Assembly (NCBI RefSeq): GCF_016461825.1
Contig: NZ_JAEMNU010000022.1
Span: 202,250 to 241,519 of the forward strand
Reading direction: 5' to 3'
Source of the DNA: Rugamonas violacea
Lineage (GTDB): Bacteria; Pseudomonadota; Gammaproteobacteria; Burkholderiales; Burkholderiaceae_D
DNA: 39,270 nt
How positions within the stretch are numbered: the first letter of the stretch is position 1; the number at the start of each line of letters is the position of its first letter. The translations under genes were made by a program, and so were the position numbers. A model generated the notes under the pieces. That model saw nothing but the letters and a program-made list of their open reading frames with translations, was not told the DNA's origin and did no database searches. Below, one piece after another: positions 23,778 to 33,800 of this stretch.

Positions 23778-24794
23778 ATGAATCTCAAGAGTCTCGCCAA
23801 CCTGCTGGGTATCTCCAAAACCACGGTGAGCCGTGCTTTGAACGGCTATCCAGAGGTCAACGGTCGCACCCGCGAGCGCGTGGTGGCGGCGGCCAAGGCG
23901 GCCGGCTACCAGCCCAATCCGATGGCGCGCAGCTTGGCGGTGGGGCGCACCAACGTGTTCGGCATCATCTACCCGCTGCTGCCGGCCGACCTGGGCGATC
24001 CGATGTTTCTCGACGTGGTGGGCGGCATGTCCGAGGCGCTGGAGCAGGCCAAGATGAACCTGATCATCGCGCCGGTGTCGCCGCAGAACGAGCAGCCGTC
24101 GTATGTGCAAACCGTGCGCGGGCGCCGCGTCGACGGCCTGATCGTCGGCCGCACGCTGGTGCACGACGAGCGCATCGCCTACCTGAGCAAGAGCGGCTTT
24201 CCCTTTGTGGCCCACGGCCGCACGGTGATGAAGGCGCCTTACGCCTGGTTCGACTATGACAACGCGGCCGGCATCGAGCTGGCGCTGTCTTGTCTGCTGG
24301 GACTGGGTCATCGGCGCATCGCGCTGCTCAGCGCGCCGCTGGAAATGAACTTCGCCAGCCAGCGCAAGGACAGCTTCGTTGCCGCCATGAACGCGGCCGG
24401 GCTGGCGGTCGATCCGCGCCACCTGATCGCCGACACGCTGGACCGGCGCAGCGGCCACCAGGCCATGCTGCAACTGCTGGCCTGTTCGCCACGGCCGACG
24501 GCGGTCATCGTCGACAACCACCTGTCCGGCGTCGGCGCCGTGCGCGCGTTGCTCGACGCCGGCGTCGAGATCGGCAAGGACATGTCCGTCATCGTTTGGG
24601 GCAGCATGGCCGACACCTTGGCCGGCTCCAACGTCACCACCGTCGACCAGCCGGAACCGCGCCGCGCCGGCGCGCGCATGGTCGAGATGCTGCAAGCCAT
24701 CATCGACGGCACCCCGCCGGGCGAGTTGCACGAGCTGTGGCAGCCGGTGCTGCTGCCGGGCGAGACGGTCGCCCGCTGCCCCTCGCCGGACTGA
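23778..24794 (+). CDS. LacI-family transcriptional regulator (second)
   Basis: The 338-residue protein begins directly with a LacI helix-turn-helix (MNLKSLANLLGISKTTVSRALN, residues 1-22) and has the usual sugar-binding core (GDPMFLDVVGGMSEALEQA, VDGLIVGRTL, VIVWGSMADTLAG). It is the last gene of the phosphorylase-mutase-transporter cluster. A likely target is the CAAACCGGTTTG site before the GH65 gene, but this is inference: the locus holds two LacI proteins and two operator types, and pairing them needs experiment. Confidence 0.93.
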   Translation: MNLKSLANLLGISKTTVSRALNGYPEVNGRTRERVVAAAKAAGYQPNPMARSLAVGRTNVFGIIYPLLPADLGDPMFLDVVGGMSEALEQAKMNLIIAPVSPQNEQPSYVQTVRGRRVDGLIVGRTLVHDERIAYLSKSGFPFVAHGRTVMKAPYAWFDYDNAAGIELALSCLLGLGHRRIALLSAPLEMNFASQRKDSFVAAMNAAGLAVDPRHLIADTLDRRSGHQAMLQLLACSPRPTAVIVDNHLSGVGAVRALLDAGVEIGKDMSVIVWGSMADTLAGSNVTTVDQPEPRRAGARMVEMLQAIIDGTPPGELHELWQPVLLPGETVARCPSPD

Positions 24795-24807
24795 ACGCCG
24801 CAACGCT

Positions 24808-24842
24808 TTACAATGAATTACAATAGAAAATTGTAATTACAA
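24808..24842 (+). promoter_or_regulatory. ATTACAAT half-site array before the ATPase gene
   Basis: AATTACAAT (24816-24824) and ATTGTAATT (24830-24838) form a perfect inverted repeat with 5-base spacer. TTGTAATTACAA (24831-24842) is a second, overlapping perfect palindrome. TTTACAAT lies just upstream (24807-24814). The AT-rich array fills almost all of the 64-base gap and ends 16 bases before the ATG, so it must overlap the promoter. Confidence 0.65.
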
Positions 24843-24858
24843 GCGATGGCGGTAATTC

Positions 24859-26025
24859 ATGGTAAATCACACTGCCGAGATCGACTGGCACTATCCGCGC
24901 ACGGCGTTGGCGCAGGGCTATCTGGACACTTTGCGTGCCGGATTGATTGCGTCGCTGGTGCTGTTTGCCCCTCGCCGCAAGGGCAAGACCGAGTTTCTGC
25001 TGGACGATTTGCTGCCGGCGGCCGAGGCGGCCGGCTATCTGACCGTCTACTGCAGCATGTGGCAGAACCGCTCCGATCCGCTGGCGGCCCTGCTGGCCGC
25101 CTTGGCCGAGGCGGCCAAGCCGAAGACCTTGGGCGCCAAATTGCAGCACCGTCTGCTGCGCCCCTTCAAGAAGACCAGCCTGGAATTCGAGCTGAGCCAC
25201 GTCGGCAAGGTCAAGGCGGAGGCCGAGTTCAACGCCAAGGACGGCGGCAGCCAAGCCCAGTTGCAGCGTTTGCCGGAGTTGATCGATAGCGTTGTCGCCG
25301 CCTCGAAGGGCAAGGTGCTGATCGCCTTCGACGAGATCCAGCATCTGGCCAAGCCGGAGTTTCAGGAGCTGGTGGCGGCGCTGCGCACCACCTTGGACGT
25401 GCGCAAGAAGTCGGTCAAGACCATCTTTACCGGCTCGTCGCGCAACCGCTTGCAGATGATGTTCAGCCAGATCAAGGCGCCGCTGTTCCAGTTCAGCCAG
25501 AGCACCGACTTCCCCGAGTTGGACGCCGGCTTCGTCGCCTTCATGGCCGGCGCGTTCAGGCAGGCCACCGGCCGCGAGCTGGTGCTGGAGCAGGCCAACG
25601 CCGCCTTCCTGGCGCTGGGCAGCACGCCCGGCTTGTTCCACGATGCGGTGGAGCGGGTGATGAAAATGGGTGGCGTCGACATCGCCGGCGTGGCGCAGGG
25701 TGTGCTGGCCGAGGCGCGCGAGGCGTCCGGCTACGCCCAGCGGCTGCTGGGGATGCGTCCCCTGGATCGTGAGGTGATCCGCGTCATCGTGGCACGCGCG
25801 CCGCTGTACGCGGACGAGACGCGCACCGGGCTGGCGCTGGCGATCGGGCTGGAAGGCGAGCCGCTGTCGGCGCGCCAGGTGCAGGTGGCCGTCGAGCGCC
25901 TGCTGGCCGAGCAGATCATCTACCAGGTCGGCCGCGGCGTGTATGAGATCGAAGACCACCAGCTGGGCGAGTGGCTGCTGGCGGCGCCGCAGATGATGGG
26001 CGGCGCCGAGATGGAGGGCGATTGA
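24859..26025 (+). CDS. AAA/STAND-like ATP-binding protein of unknown function
   Basis: The 388-residue protein carries a P-loop in APRRKGKTEFLLD (residues 37-44), Walker B KVLIAFDEIQHL (D158, E159) and a sensor-like FTGSSRN (190-196), the layout of the archaeal-type ATPase_2/STAND group. The C-terminal third (LDREVIRVIVARAPLY ... LLAEQIIYQVGRGVYEIED) looks like a winged helix. Thus it could bind DNA or a partner in an ATP-dependent switch. No enzyme or toxin domain is fused. The promoter region is an unusual palindromic array. The AraC gene begins immediately after its stop. Confidence 0.8.
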   Translation: MVNHTAEIDWHYPRTALAQGYLDTLRAGLIASLVLFAPRRKGKTEFLLDDLLPAAEAAGYLTVYCSMWQNRSDPLAALLAALAEAAKPKTLGAKLQHRLLRPFKKTSLEFELSHVGKVKAEAEFNAKDGGSQAQLQRLPELIDSVVAASKGKVLIAFDEIQHLAKPEFQELVAALRTTLDVRKKSVKTIFTGSSRNRLQMMFSQIKAPLFQFSQSTDFPELDAGFVAFMAGAFRQATGRELVLEQANAAFLALGSTPGLFHDAVERVMKMGGVDIAGVAQGVLAEAREASGYAQRLLGMRPLDREVIRVIVARAPLYADETRTGLALAIGLEGEPLSARQVQVAVERLLAEQIIYQVGRGVYEIEDHQLGEWLLAAPQMMGGAEMEGD

Positions 26026-26835
26026 TTGAGCAATTGGATTCATCGCGCGCCAAGTTCCGGTAGGCTGGAGCGTATCGAGGCCTTCTTCTCGGGTAGCGCC
26101 TACGGTCTTCATCGCCACGACACCTATGCGATAGGGCGGACTCTTGCCGGGGTTCAGAGCTTTTTATACCGTGGCAGGGAGCGCCACAGCCTTCCCGGCG
26201 GAACGATTGTTTTGCATCCCGACGAAGCCCATGACGGACAGGCGGGGACCGACGATGGTTTTCAATATCGAATGGTTTATGTCGAACCGGCACTCATTCA
26301 ACAGATTCTTGGTGGTAAGCCGTTACCCTTCATCAAGGACGGCATATCGGCCGATCCGCGCCTCTATGCCGCGACAAATACATTGCTCCAGAGTATGGAT
26401 TCGCCTATTGATGCACTGGAGGAAGATGACGCATTGTTTGATCTTGCCCATGCCTTGAGTTCGATTTCAGGTGTTCTCCAACACAAACAAAACTTCGATT
26501 ACCGGGCGGCGGAGACGGCGCGGGAATTCATCCATAGCGCGATGGAGCGAACTATCACGCTCAAGGAATTGGCTGAGCATAGCGGGCGGGATCGCTGGAG
26601 CCTGTCGCGTGACTTCCGGCTGCTTTTCGGAACCAGCCCATACCGATATCTGACCATGCGCCGCCTCGACCTGGTCAAGACACTGCTGATTCACGGCCAT
26701 TCACTGGTCAATGCCGCGCTGAGCGCTGGTTTTACCGATCAAAGCCACATGAGTCGGCACTTCAGTAAAACCTACGGCTTGGCGCCGTCGCGTTGGCTGA
26801 AAATACGCGGCATAGGCTCGGCGATTACTCCTTGA
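26026..26835 (+). CDS. AraC-family transcriptional regulator
   Basis: The 269-residue protein has an N-terminal cupin-like AraC sensor (GLHRHDTYAIG ... GTIVLHPDEAHDGQAG) and two C-terminal helix-turn-helix motifs (about residues 170-262: LKELAEHSGRDRWSLSRDF and ALSAGFTDQSHMSRHFSKTYG with APSRW). The start is TTG directly after the ATPase stop, with GGAGGG upstream, so it may be coupled to that gene. Base use is clearly less GC-biased than in the ATPase, hinting at different origin. It precedes a cupin gene by 89 bases and probably regulates it. Confidence 0.88.
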   Translation: MSNWIHRAPSSGRLERIEAFFSGSAYGLHRHDTYAIGRTLAGVQSFLYRGRERHSLPGGTIVLHPDEAHDGQAGTDDGFQYRMVYVEPALIQQILGGKPLPFIKDGISADPRLYAATNTLLQSMDSPIDALEEDDALFDLAHALSSISGVLQHKQNFDYRAAETAREFIHSAMERTITLKELAEHSGRDRWSLSRDFRLLFGTSPYRYLTMRRLDLVKTLLIHGHSLVNAALSAGFTDQSHMSRHFSKTYGLAPSRWLKIRGIGSAITP

Positions 26836-26924
26836 GCTTCCTGGACCTTCGCACAATCGTACAAGAGTCGCCGGTCTACTTTCGCTATCCTTGACGTCTG
26901 CTCACAGGAAAAAGGACGAGTCCC

Positions 26925-27317
26925 ATGAATACCGCGCAAACCTCAAACACAAAAAAATACAACAGCATCAACTTCACTGAAAAATTCGGCTTCTTCAATG
27001 AACAGTGGTCACCCAAAGTCATCGCCGAGATGAACGACTACCAATTCAAGGTGGTGAGGCTGCAAGGTGATTTTATCTGGCATGCCCATGCTGAAACGGA
27101 CGAGACCTTTATCGTTCTGGAAGGGCAGTTGCGCATTGATTTTCGTGATGGTCAGGTTCTTGTGTCGCAAGGTGAAATGTTCATTGTGCCCAAGGGTGTC
27201 GAACATAAACCGTTCGCAAAGAACGAGGTCAAGCTTCTTCTGATTGAACCACGCGGTGTGTTGAATACGGGAAGTGAGGGCGGCGAGAGAACGAGCGTGA
27301 GCGATGTTTGGATTTGA
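26925..27317 (+). CDS. Single-domain cupin protein
   Basis: The 130-residue protein has cupin motif 1 (WHAHAETDETFIVLEGQLRIDF; H53, H55, E60) and motif 2 (GEMFIVPKGVEHKPFA; H94), so a metal-binding beta-barrel is expected. Small cupins of this kind are dioxygenases, isomerases or binding proteins; the reaction here is unknown. AAAAAGGA lies before the ATG. It shares the lower GC of the AraC gene before it, suggesting the two moved together. Confidence 0.88.
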   Translation: MNTAQTSNTKKYNSINFTEKFGFFNEQWSPKVIAEMNDYQFKVVRLQGDFIWHAHAETDETFIVLEGQLRIDFRDGQVLVSQGEMFIVPKGVEHKPFAKNEVKLLLIEPRGVLNTGSEGGERTSVSDVWI

Positions 27318-27457
27318 GTGCCGGATGCATTGCCGGTATTGAAAAATACGCCTTCGCCAGAGAGCGTTGTCCGATGACGTACTTTCCCTTCTTTCGATCC
27401 GGGGAGGGCGGACGGCTTGATCTGCCAGCCGCCGCCTGAACCTTCCCCGCCCCTGGC

Positions 27458-30400
27458 TTACATATTGCGGCGGTACTGTCCGCCGACCTCGAACAGCGCG
27501 GTGGTGATCTGCCCCAGCGAGCAGACGCGCACGGCGTCCATTAGCTTCTCGAACACGTTGGCGTTGTCGATGGCGGCCTGCTGCAAGGCCGCCAGCACCT
27601 GCGGCGCTGCGGCCGCGTTGCGGGCGTGGAAGTCGTCGAGGCGGGTCAGTTGCGATTGCTTCTCGTCGTCGGTGGAGCGGGCCAGCTCGATCTTCTGCGG
27701 CGTGTCGTTGGCCTTCGGATTGCGGAAGGTGTTGACGCCGATGATGGGCAGGGTGCCGTCGTGCTTTTGGTGCTCGTACAACATCGACTCTTCCTGGATC
27801 TTGCCGCGCTGGTAGCCGGTTTCCATCGCGCCGAGCACGCCGCCACGTTCGGCGATGCGTTCGAACTCCTGCAGCACCGCCTCCTCCACCAGGTCGGTCA
27901 GCTCGTCCATGATGAAGGAACCCTGGTTCGGATTCTCGTTCTTGGCCAGGCCCCATTCGCGGTTGATGATCAATTGAATCGCCAATGCGCGGCGCACCGA
28001 CTCGTCGGTCGGCGTGGTGATCGCCTCGTCGTAGGCGTTGGTGTGCAGCGAATTGCAGTTGTCGTAGATGGCGATCAGCGCCTGCAAGGTGGTGCGGATG
28101 TCGTTGAAGTCGATCTCCTGCGCGTGCAGCGAGCGGCCCGAGGTCTGGACGTGGTACTTGAGCTTTTGGCTGCGGTCGTTGGCGCCGTACTTGTCGCGCA
28201 TGGCCACCGCCCACAGGCGGCGGGCGACGCGGCCCAGCACCGTGTATTCCGGGTCCATGCCGTTGGAGAAGAAGAACGACAGGTTGGGCGCGAAGTCGTC
28301 GATGTGCATGCCGCGCGCCAGGTAGGCTTCGACGAAGGTGAAGCCGTTCGACAGCGTGAAGGCCAGTTGCGAGATCGGGTTGGCGCCGGCCTCGGCGATG
28401 TGATAGCCGGAGATCGACACGGAGTAGAAGTTGCGCACCTCGTGGTGGACGAAGTATTCCTGGATGTCGCCCATCACCTTCAGCGAGAACTCGGTCGAGA
28501 AGATGCAGGTGTTCTGCCCCTGGTCTTCCTTGAGGATGTCGGCCTGCACGGTGCCGCGCACGTTCTGCAGCACCCAGGCGCGGATCTTGGCCGCCTCGTC
28601 GGCGCTGGGCTGGCGCTTGTTCTCTTCGACGAACTTGTCGACCTGCTGGTCGATGGCGGTGTTCATGAACATCGCCAGGATGGTCGGCGCCGGGCCGTTG
28701 ATGGTCATCGACACGGAGGTGCTCGGGCTGCACAGGTTGAAGCCGTCGTACAGCACCTTCATGTCGTCGAGCGTGGCGATGGAAACGCCGGAGTTGCCGA
28801 CCTTGCCGTAGATGTCGGGCCGCAGCGCCGGATCGGCGCCGTACAGGGTGACCGAGTCGAAGGCGGTGGACAGGCGTTTGGCGTCCATGCCGGTCGAGAC
28901 CAGCTTGAAGCGGCGGTTGGTGCGGAAGGCGTCGCCTTCGCCGGCGAACATGCGGGTCGGGTCTTCGCCTTCGCGCTTGAAGGCGAACACGCCGGCGGTG
29001 AAGGGGAAGGAACCGGGCACGTTTTCCAGCATCAGGAAGCGCAGGATCTCGCCGTGGTCCTCGTAGCGCGGCAGGGCGACCTTGCGGATCTTGGTGCCGG
29101 ACAGGGTGTGCTGGATCAGGCGGGTGCGGATTTCCTTGTCGCGGATTTTGACCACGTAGTCGTCGCCGGCGTAGGCCGCTTGCAGGTCGGGCCACTGCGC
29201 CAGCAGCTTCTTGGCACCGCCGTCCATGGCGCCGTCGCGTTCGACGATCAGCTCGTCGAAGTCGGCGTGCTTCTGCGCCAGCGCCAGCATGCGCTTGGCT
29301 TCGGACAGTTGCTGGCGTTCGCGCGCCAGCGTCACCTGCTTGCGGGTGAACTTGTGGTAGCCGCGCACGGTGTCGGCGATTTCGGCCAGGTAGCGGGCGC
29401 GCGCCGGCGGCACGATGACGTGTTTGCCGCTGGAGAATTTGACGTCGACGGCGGGCAGCTTGCCGGCGGCCGTTTTCAGGCCGAACTGGGCCAGCTTGGG
29501 CAGCAGGCCCTGGTACAGCGCGGTGACGCCGTCGTCGTTGAAGCGCGACGCCTGGGTGCCGTAGACCGGCATTTCGTCGGGCCGTTTGCTCCACATTTCG
29601 CGGTTGCGCTGGTACTGTTTGGCGACGTCGCGCAGGGCGTCGAGCGAGCCTTTGCGGTCGAACTTGTTGATGGCGATGAAGTCGGCGAAATCGAGCATGT
29701 CGATTTTTTCCAGCTGCGAGGCGGCGCCGAATTCGGGCGTCATCACATACATCGAGACGTCGACGTGCGGCACGATGGCGGCGTCGCCCTGGCCGATGCC
29801 GGAGGTTTCGACGATGACCAGGTCGAAGCCGGCCACCTTGCAGGCGGCGATCACGTCGGGCAGGGCCTGCGAGATCTCCGAGCCGGCTTCGCGCGTGGCC
29901 AGCGAGCGCATGAACACGCTGGCCTTGCCGTTCCACGGGTTGATGGCGTTCATGCGGATGCGGTCGCCCAGCAGCGCGCCGCCGGACTTGCGCCGCGACG
30001 GGTCGATCGAGATGATGGCGATGTCGATGGCGTCGCCCTGGTCGAGGCGGATGCGGCGGATCAGTTCATCGGTCAGCGAGGACTTGCCGGCGCCGCCGGT
30101 GCCGGTGATGCCCAGGGTCGGCACGGCCAGGCCGGCCGCCGCCGCCAGCAGCTCGGCGCGCAGGGCGGGGGAGGCCTTGTCGTTTTCCAGCGCGGTGATC
30201 AGCTGGGCCAGCGGGCGGTGGCGTTCGCCGATGTTGGCATCGGCGCGCAGCGGCGCCAGCGTGGTCGGCGAATATTGCGACAGGTCGATGTCGCATTGCT
30301 GCACCATCCATTGGATCATGCCCACCAGGCCCATGCGCTGGCCGTCCTCGGGGCTGAAGATCTTGGTGACACCATAGGCGTGCAGGTCGGCGATTTCGTC

Positions 30401-30748
30401 GGGCACGATGACGCCGCCGCCGCCGCCGAACACCTTGATGTGGGCGCCGCCGCGCTGGCGCAGCAGGTCGATCATGTACTTGAAGTATTCGACGTGGCCG
30501 CCCTGGTAGCTGGAGATGGCGATGCCCTGCACGTCCTCGGCCAGCGCCGCCGTGACGACCTCGTCGACCGAGCGGTTGTGGCCCAGGTGGACCACTTCCA
30601 CGCCGTTCGATTGCAGGATGCGACGCATGATGTTGATCGAGGCGTCGTGGCCGTCGAACAGCGAGGCGGCGGTGACAAAGCGGACTTTGTTGGCCAGCTT
30701 GGGCTGTTCGGGCGCTGCGGCGACTTTTGGAGCGGAGAGGTCGTTCAT
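27458..30748 (-). CDS. icmF: Fused isobutyryl-CoA mutase (IcmF), adenosylcobalamin-dependent
   Basis: The 1096-residue protein joins, in order, a B12-binding domain (about 20-150, with [10 protein letters not shown]; His34 as lower-ligand candidate), a G-protein chaperone domain (about 190-430; P-loop GTGGAGKSS at 216-224) and the acyl-CoA mutase domain (about 560-1096, with [20 protein letters not shown]). This fusion defines IcmF, which interconverts isobutyryl-CoA and n-butyryl-CoA, with GTPase-driven cofactor loading. Some members also act on isovaleryl/pivalyl-CoA. AAGGAC precedes ATG 30748. It lies 114 bases downstream of a fused 2-oxoacid:ferredoxin oxidoreductase gene, with a 20-base palindrome in between, and probably belongs to branched-chain amino acid catabolism. 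Confidence 0.95.
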   Translation of the reverse strand: MNDLSAPKVAAAPEQPKLANKVRFVTAASLFDGHDASINIMRRILQSNGVEVVHLGHNRSVDEVVTAALAEDVQGIAISSYQGGHVEYFKYMIDLLRQRGGAHIKVFGGGGGVIVPDEIADLHAYGVTKIFSPEDGQRMGLVGMIQWMVQQCDIDLSQYSPTTLAPLRADANIGERHRPLAQLITALENDKASPALRAELLAAAAGLAVPTLGITGTGGAGKSSLTDELIRRIRLDQGDAIDIAIISIDPSRRKSGGALLGDRIRMNAINPWNGKASVFMRSLATREAGSEISQALPDVIAACKVAGFDLVIVETSGIGQGDAAIVPHVDVSMYVMTPEFGAASQLEKIDMLDFADFIAINKFDRKGSLDALRDVAKQYQRNREMWSKRPDEMPVYGTQASRFNDDGVTALYQGLLPKLAQFGLKTAAGKLPAVDVKFSSGKHVIVPPARARYLAEIADTVRGYHKFTRKQVTLARERQQLSEAKRMLALAQKHADFDELIVERDGAMDGGAKKLLAQWPDLQAAYAGDDYVVKIRDKEIRTRLIQHTLSGTKIRKVALPRYEDHGEILRFLMLENVPGSFPFTAGVFAFKREGEDPTRMFAGEGDAFRTNRRFKLVSTGMDAKRLSTAFDSVTLYGADPALRPDIYGKVGNSGVSIATLDDMKVLYDGFNLCSPSTSVSMTINGPAPTILAMFMNTAIDQQVDKFVEENKRQPSADEAAKIRAWVLQNVRGTVQADILKEDQGQNTCIFSTEFSLKVMGDIQEYFVHHEVRNFYSVSISGYHIAEAGANPISQLAFTLSNGFTFVEAYLARGMHIDDFAPNLSFFFSNGMDPEYTVLGRVARRLWAVAMRDKYGANDRSQKLKYHVQTSGRSLHAQEIDFNDIRTTLQALIAIYDNCNSLHTNAYDEAITTPTDESVRRALAIQLIINREWGLAKNENPNQGSFIMDELTDLVEEAVLQEFERIAERGGVLGAMETGYQRGKIQEESMLYEHQKHDGTLPIIGVNTFRNPKANDTPQKIELARSTDDEKQSQLTRLDDFHARNAAAAPQVLAALQQAAIDNANVFEKLMDAVRVCSLGQITTALFEVGGQYRRNM

Positions 30749-30795
30749 GGTGTCCTTGTTGTGCGTGCGCGATCTGGGTCGCGTTCTAAATTATA

Positions 30796-30815
30796 TGACG
30801 TTAACGTTAACGTCA
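30796..30815. promoter_or_regulatory. 20-base palindrome TGACGTTAACGTTAACGTCA before icmF
   Basis: A perfect 20-base palindrome lies 47 bases before the icmF start. The ACGTTAACGT core resembles the MerR-type LiuR operator described for branched-chain amino acid genes in proteobacteria (recalled, not searched). A related TTGACGTATACGGAAA site lies before the oxidoreductase gene. Confidence 0.75.
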
Positions 30816-30862
30816 AGCTAATCCGGCATGCGCGGAACTGCGCCGCGGCGCAGTTGTCGCCC

Positions 30863-33800
30863 TTAGGCGGCGTGCTGGCTGCCGCCGTCGATGGCCGCCT
30901 GCAGGCGCGCCTTCTCGGCGTGGAAGGTGGCGACGGCCAGTTCCTTCACATGGCCGAAGCCGCGCACTTTTTCCGGCAGGTTGGCCAGGTCGACCGCCTG
31001 GTTGTGGTTTTCCGGCGTCAGTTTGCCCAGCAGTCCCTCGACCATCTGGCGGTACTCGACGATCAGGGCGCGTTCCATCTTGCGCTCCGCGCTGTAGCCG
31101 AAGATGTCGAAGGTGCCGCCGCGCAGGCCCTTGGCCTTGGCCAGCAGCTTGAAGGCGCTCCACATCCACGAGCCGAATTCGGCCTTGACCAGGTGGCCCT
31201 TGGCGTCCTTCTTGGCGAACAGCGGCGGCGCCAGGTTGAACTTGATGGAGAAGTCGCCCTCGAACTGCTGCTTGAGCTGCTCGACGAAGCGGCCGTCGGT
31301 GTACAGGCGCGCCACCTCGTACTCGTCCTTGTAGGCCATCAGCTTGAAGTAGTACTTGGCGACGGCGGTCGACAGCTTGTTGCCCAGTCCCAGGGCCGTC
31401 TCCTTGGCGCGCACCTGGGCCACCAGCGCCTCGTAGCTGTTGGCGTAGGCGGCGTTCTGGTAGGCGGTGAGGAACTCGACGCGCTTCTTGATGACGTTTT
31501 CCAGGCTTTGCGGCATCTGCACGACGATGGCCTGGGTCGGCGTGGCGATCTTCTCGACGCGCTTGAAGTCGACGGCGGCGCGGCGGCCCCATAGGAAGCT
31601 TTTCTTGTTGGAGGCGATGCCGACGCCGTTCAACTCGATGGCGCGCAGCAGCGCCGCCTCGCTCAGCGGGATGCGGCCCTTCTGCCAGGCGTAGCCCAGC
31701 ATGAACAGGTTGGCGGCGATCGAGTCGCCCATCAGCGCGGTGGCCAGCTTGGTGGCGTCGATGAAGTCGGCGCTGTTGTGCTCGGCGGCGCCGACCGATT
31801 CGCTGATCAGCGCGCGCACCTCGTCGACCGGGTACTGCCAGTCGGCGTTCTGGGCGAAGGTGCCGGGCGGTTGCTCGTGCAGGTTGATGACGGCCATGGT
31901 GCGGCCGGGACGCATCTTCGAGACGGCGTCGGCGGCGCCGGCGGTGAGCATGTCGCAGCCCAGCACCAGGTCGGCCTCGCCGGTGGCGATGCGTTGGGCG
32001 CGCAGGTGGGCCGGGCTCTTGGCCACTTTGACGTGCGAGGTGACCGAGCCGTTTTTCTGCGACATGCCGGTCATGTCGAGCACCGAGGCGCCCTTGCCTT
32101 CGAGGTGGGAGGCCATGCCCATCAGGGCGCCGACGGTGATCACGCCGGTGCCGCCGATGCCGTTGATGAGGATGTTGTAGGGCTGCTCGCAGTCCGGCAG
32201 CGTCGGCTCGGGCAGGGCGCCGTAGCCGTCGTCCTCGTTGTTTTTGGTGACGCCGGTCTTGGTCTTTTTCAGCGCGCCGCCTTCGACCGTGACGAAGCTC
32301 GGACAGAAGCCTTTGACGCAGGAGTAGTCCTTGTTGCAGGACGACTGGTCGATGGTGCGCTTGCGGCCGAACTCCGTTTCCTTCGGCAGGATCGAGGTGC
32401 AGTTGGACTGGATGCCGCAGTCGCCGCAGCCTTCGCAGACGGCTTCGTTGATGACCATGCGTTTGGCCGGGTCGGGGAATTCGCCTTTTTTGCGGCGGCG
32501 GCGCTTTTCGGCGGCGCAGGTCTGGTCGAAGATCAGCACGGAGACGCCGCCGACCTCGCGCAGCTCGCGCTGCACCGCGTCCATGTCCTTGCGGTCGTGC
32601 AGGCTGACGATGGCCGGCAGCGCCGAGCGGTCGGTGTAGCGGTTCAGGTCCTCGGTCACCAGGGCGATGCGCTTGACGCCTTCGGCCGCCATCTGCTGGG
32701 CGATCATCGGCACCGAGGTGATGCCGTCGACCGGCTGGCCGCCGGTCATCGCCACCGCGTCGTTGTAGAGGATCTTGTAGGTCATGTTGACCTTGGCCGC
32801 GACGGCGGCGCGGATCGCCAGGTAGCCGGAGTGGAAGTAGGTGCCGTCGCCCAGGTTCTGGAACACGTGGGGGATCTTGGAGAAGGCGGCCTGACCGATC
32901 CACGGCGCGCCTTCGCCGCCCATGTGGGTGGTCAGCTTGTTGAACTCGGGGTAGATCGAGGTGGCCATCACGTGGCAGCCGATGCCGGCCAGCGCCAGGC
33001 TGCCCTCGGGCACCTTGGTCGAGGTGTTGTGCGGGCAGCCGGAGCAGTAGAAGGCGGGGCGGAAGGGCGTGTTGATGGCCTTCTTCAGCACGGCGTCCTT
33101 GGCGTCGAGGAAGCTCAGGCGGGCCTTGATGTGGTCGCAGGTGACCGGGTCGGAGATCAGCCGCTTGACCCGGCTGGCGATGACGCGCGCCACCTGCGAG
33201 ACGGAGAAGTCGGCCTTCGAGGTGAGCAGCCATTCGCCGCGCGGCGCGACCCACTCGCCCTTCTCGTCGAACTTGCCGATGACGCGCGGACGCACGTCGT
33301 CGCGCCAGTTGTACAGCTGTTCCTTCAACTGGTATTCGACGATCTGGCGTTTTTCCTCGACCACCAGGATCTCGTCGAGGCCCTGGGCGAACTCGCGCAC
33401 GCTGTCCGGCTCCAGCGGCCAGGGCATGGCGACCTTGAACAGGCGCAGGCCGACCTTGGCGGCCATGTCCTCGTCGATGCCGAGTTCTTCGAGCGCTTCG
33501 AGCACGTCGAGGTAGGACTTGCCGGAGGCGATGATGCCCAGCTTGGCGTCCGGGCTGGTGATGGTGGTGTGGTTGAGCTTGTTCTCGCGGGCGTAGGCCA
33601 GCGCCGCGTAGATCTTGTAGTCCTGCATCAGCGCTTCCTGGTTGCGCGCCTGCTGGCCCAAGGGGATGCTCGACAGGCGGGCGTTCAGGCCGCCCTCGGG
33701 CATGACGAAGTCCTGTGGAATCTTGACGTCGACGCGGAACGGGTCGGCGTCGACCGAGGCGGACGATTCGACCGTGTCGGCCAGCGCCTTGAAGGCCACC

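Noticed and set aside
30749..30862. Cobalamin riboswitch before the B12-dependent icmF
   Set aside because: The gap is only 114 bases, lacks the conserved B12-box, and is occupied by a DNA palindrome.
27626..31594. Very long open frame (1322 codons) on the plus strand opposite icmF and the oxidoreductase
   Set aside because: It is antisense to two clear conserved genes, and its composition (Val/Ala/Gly/Gln/His-rich) is the usual shadow of GC-rich codons. No domain is recognisable.
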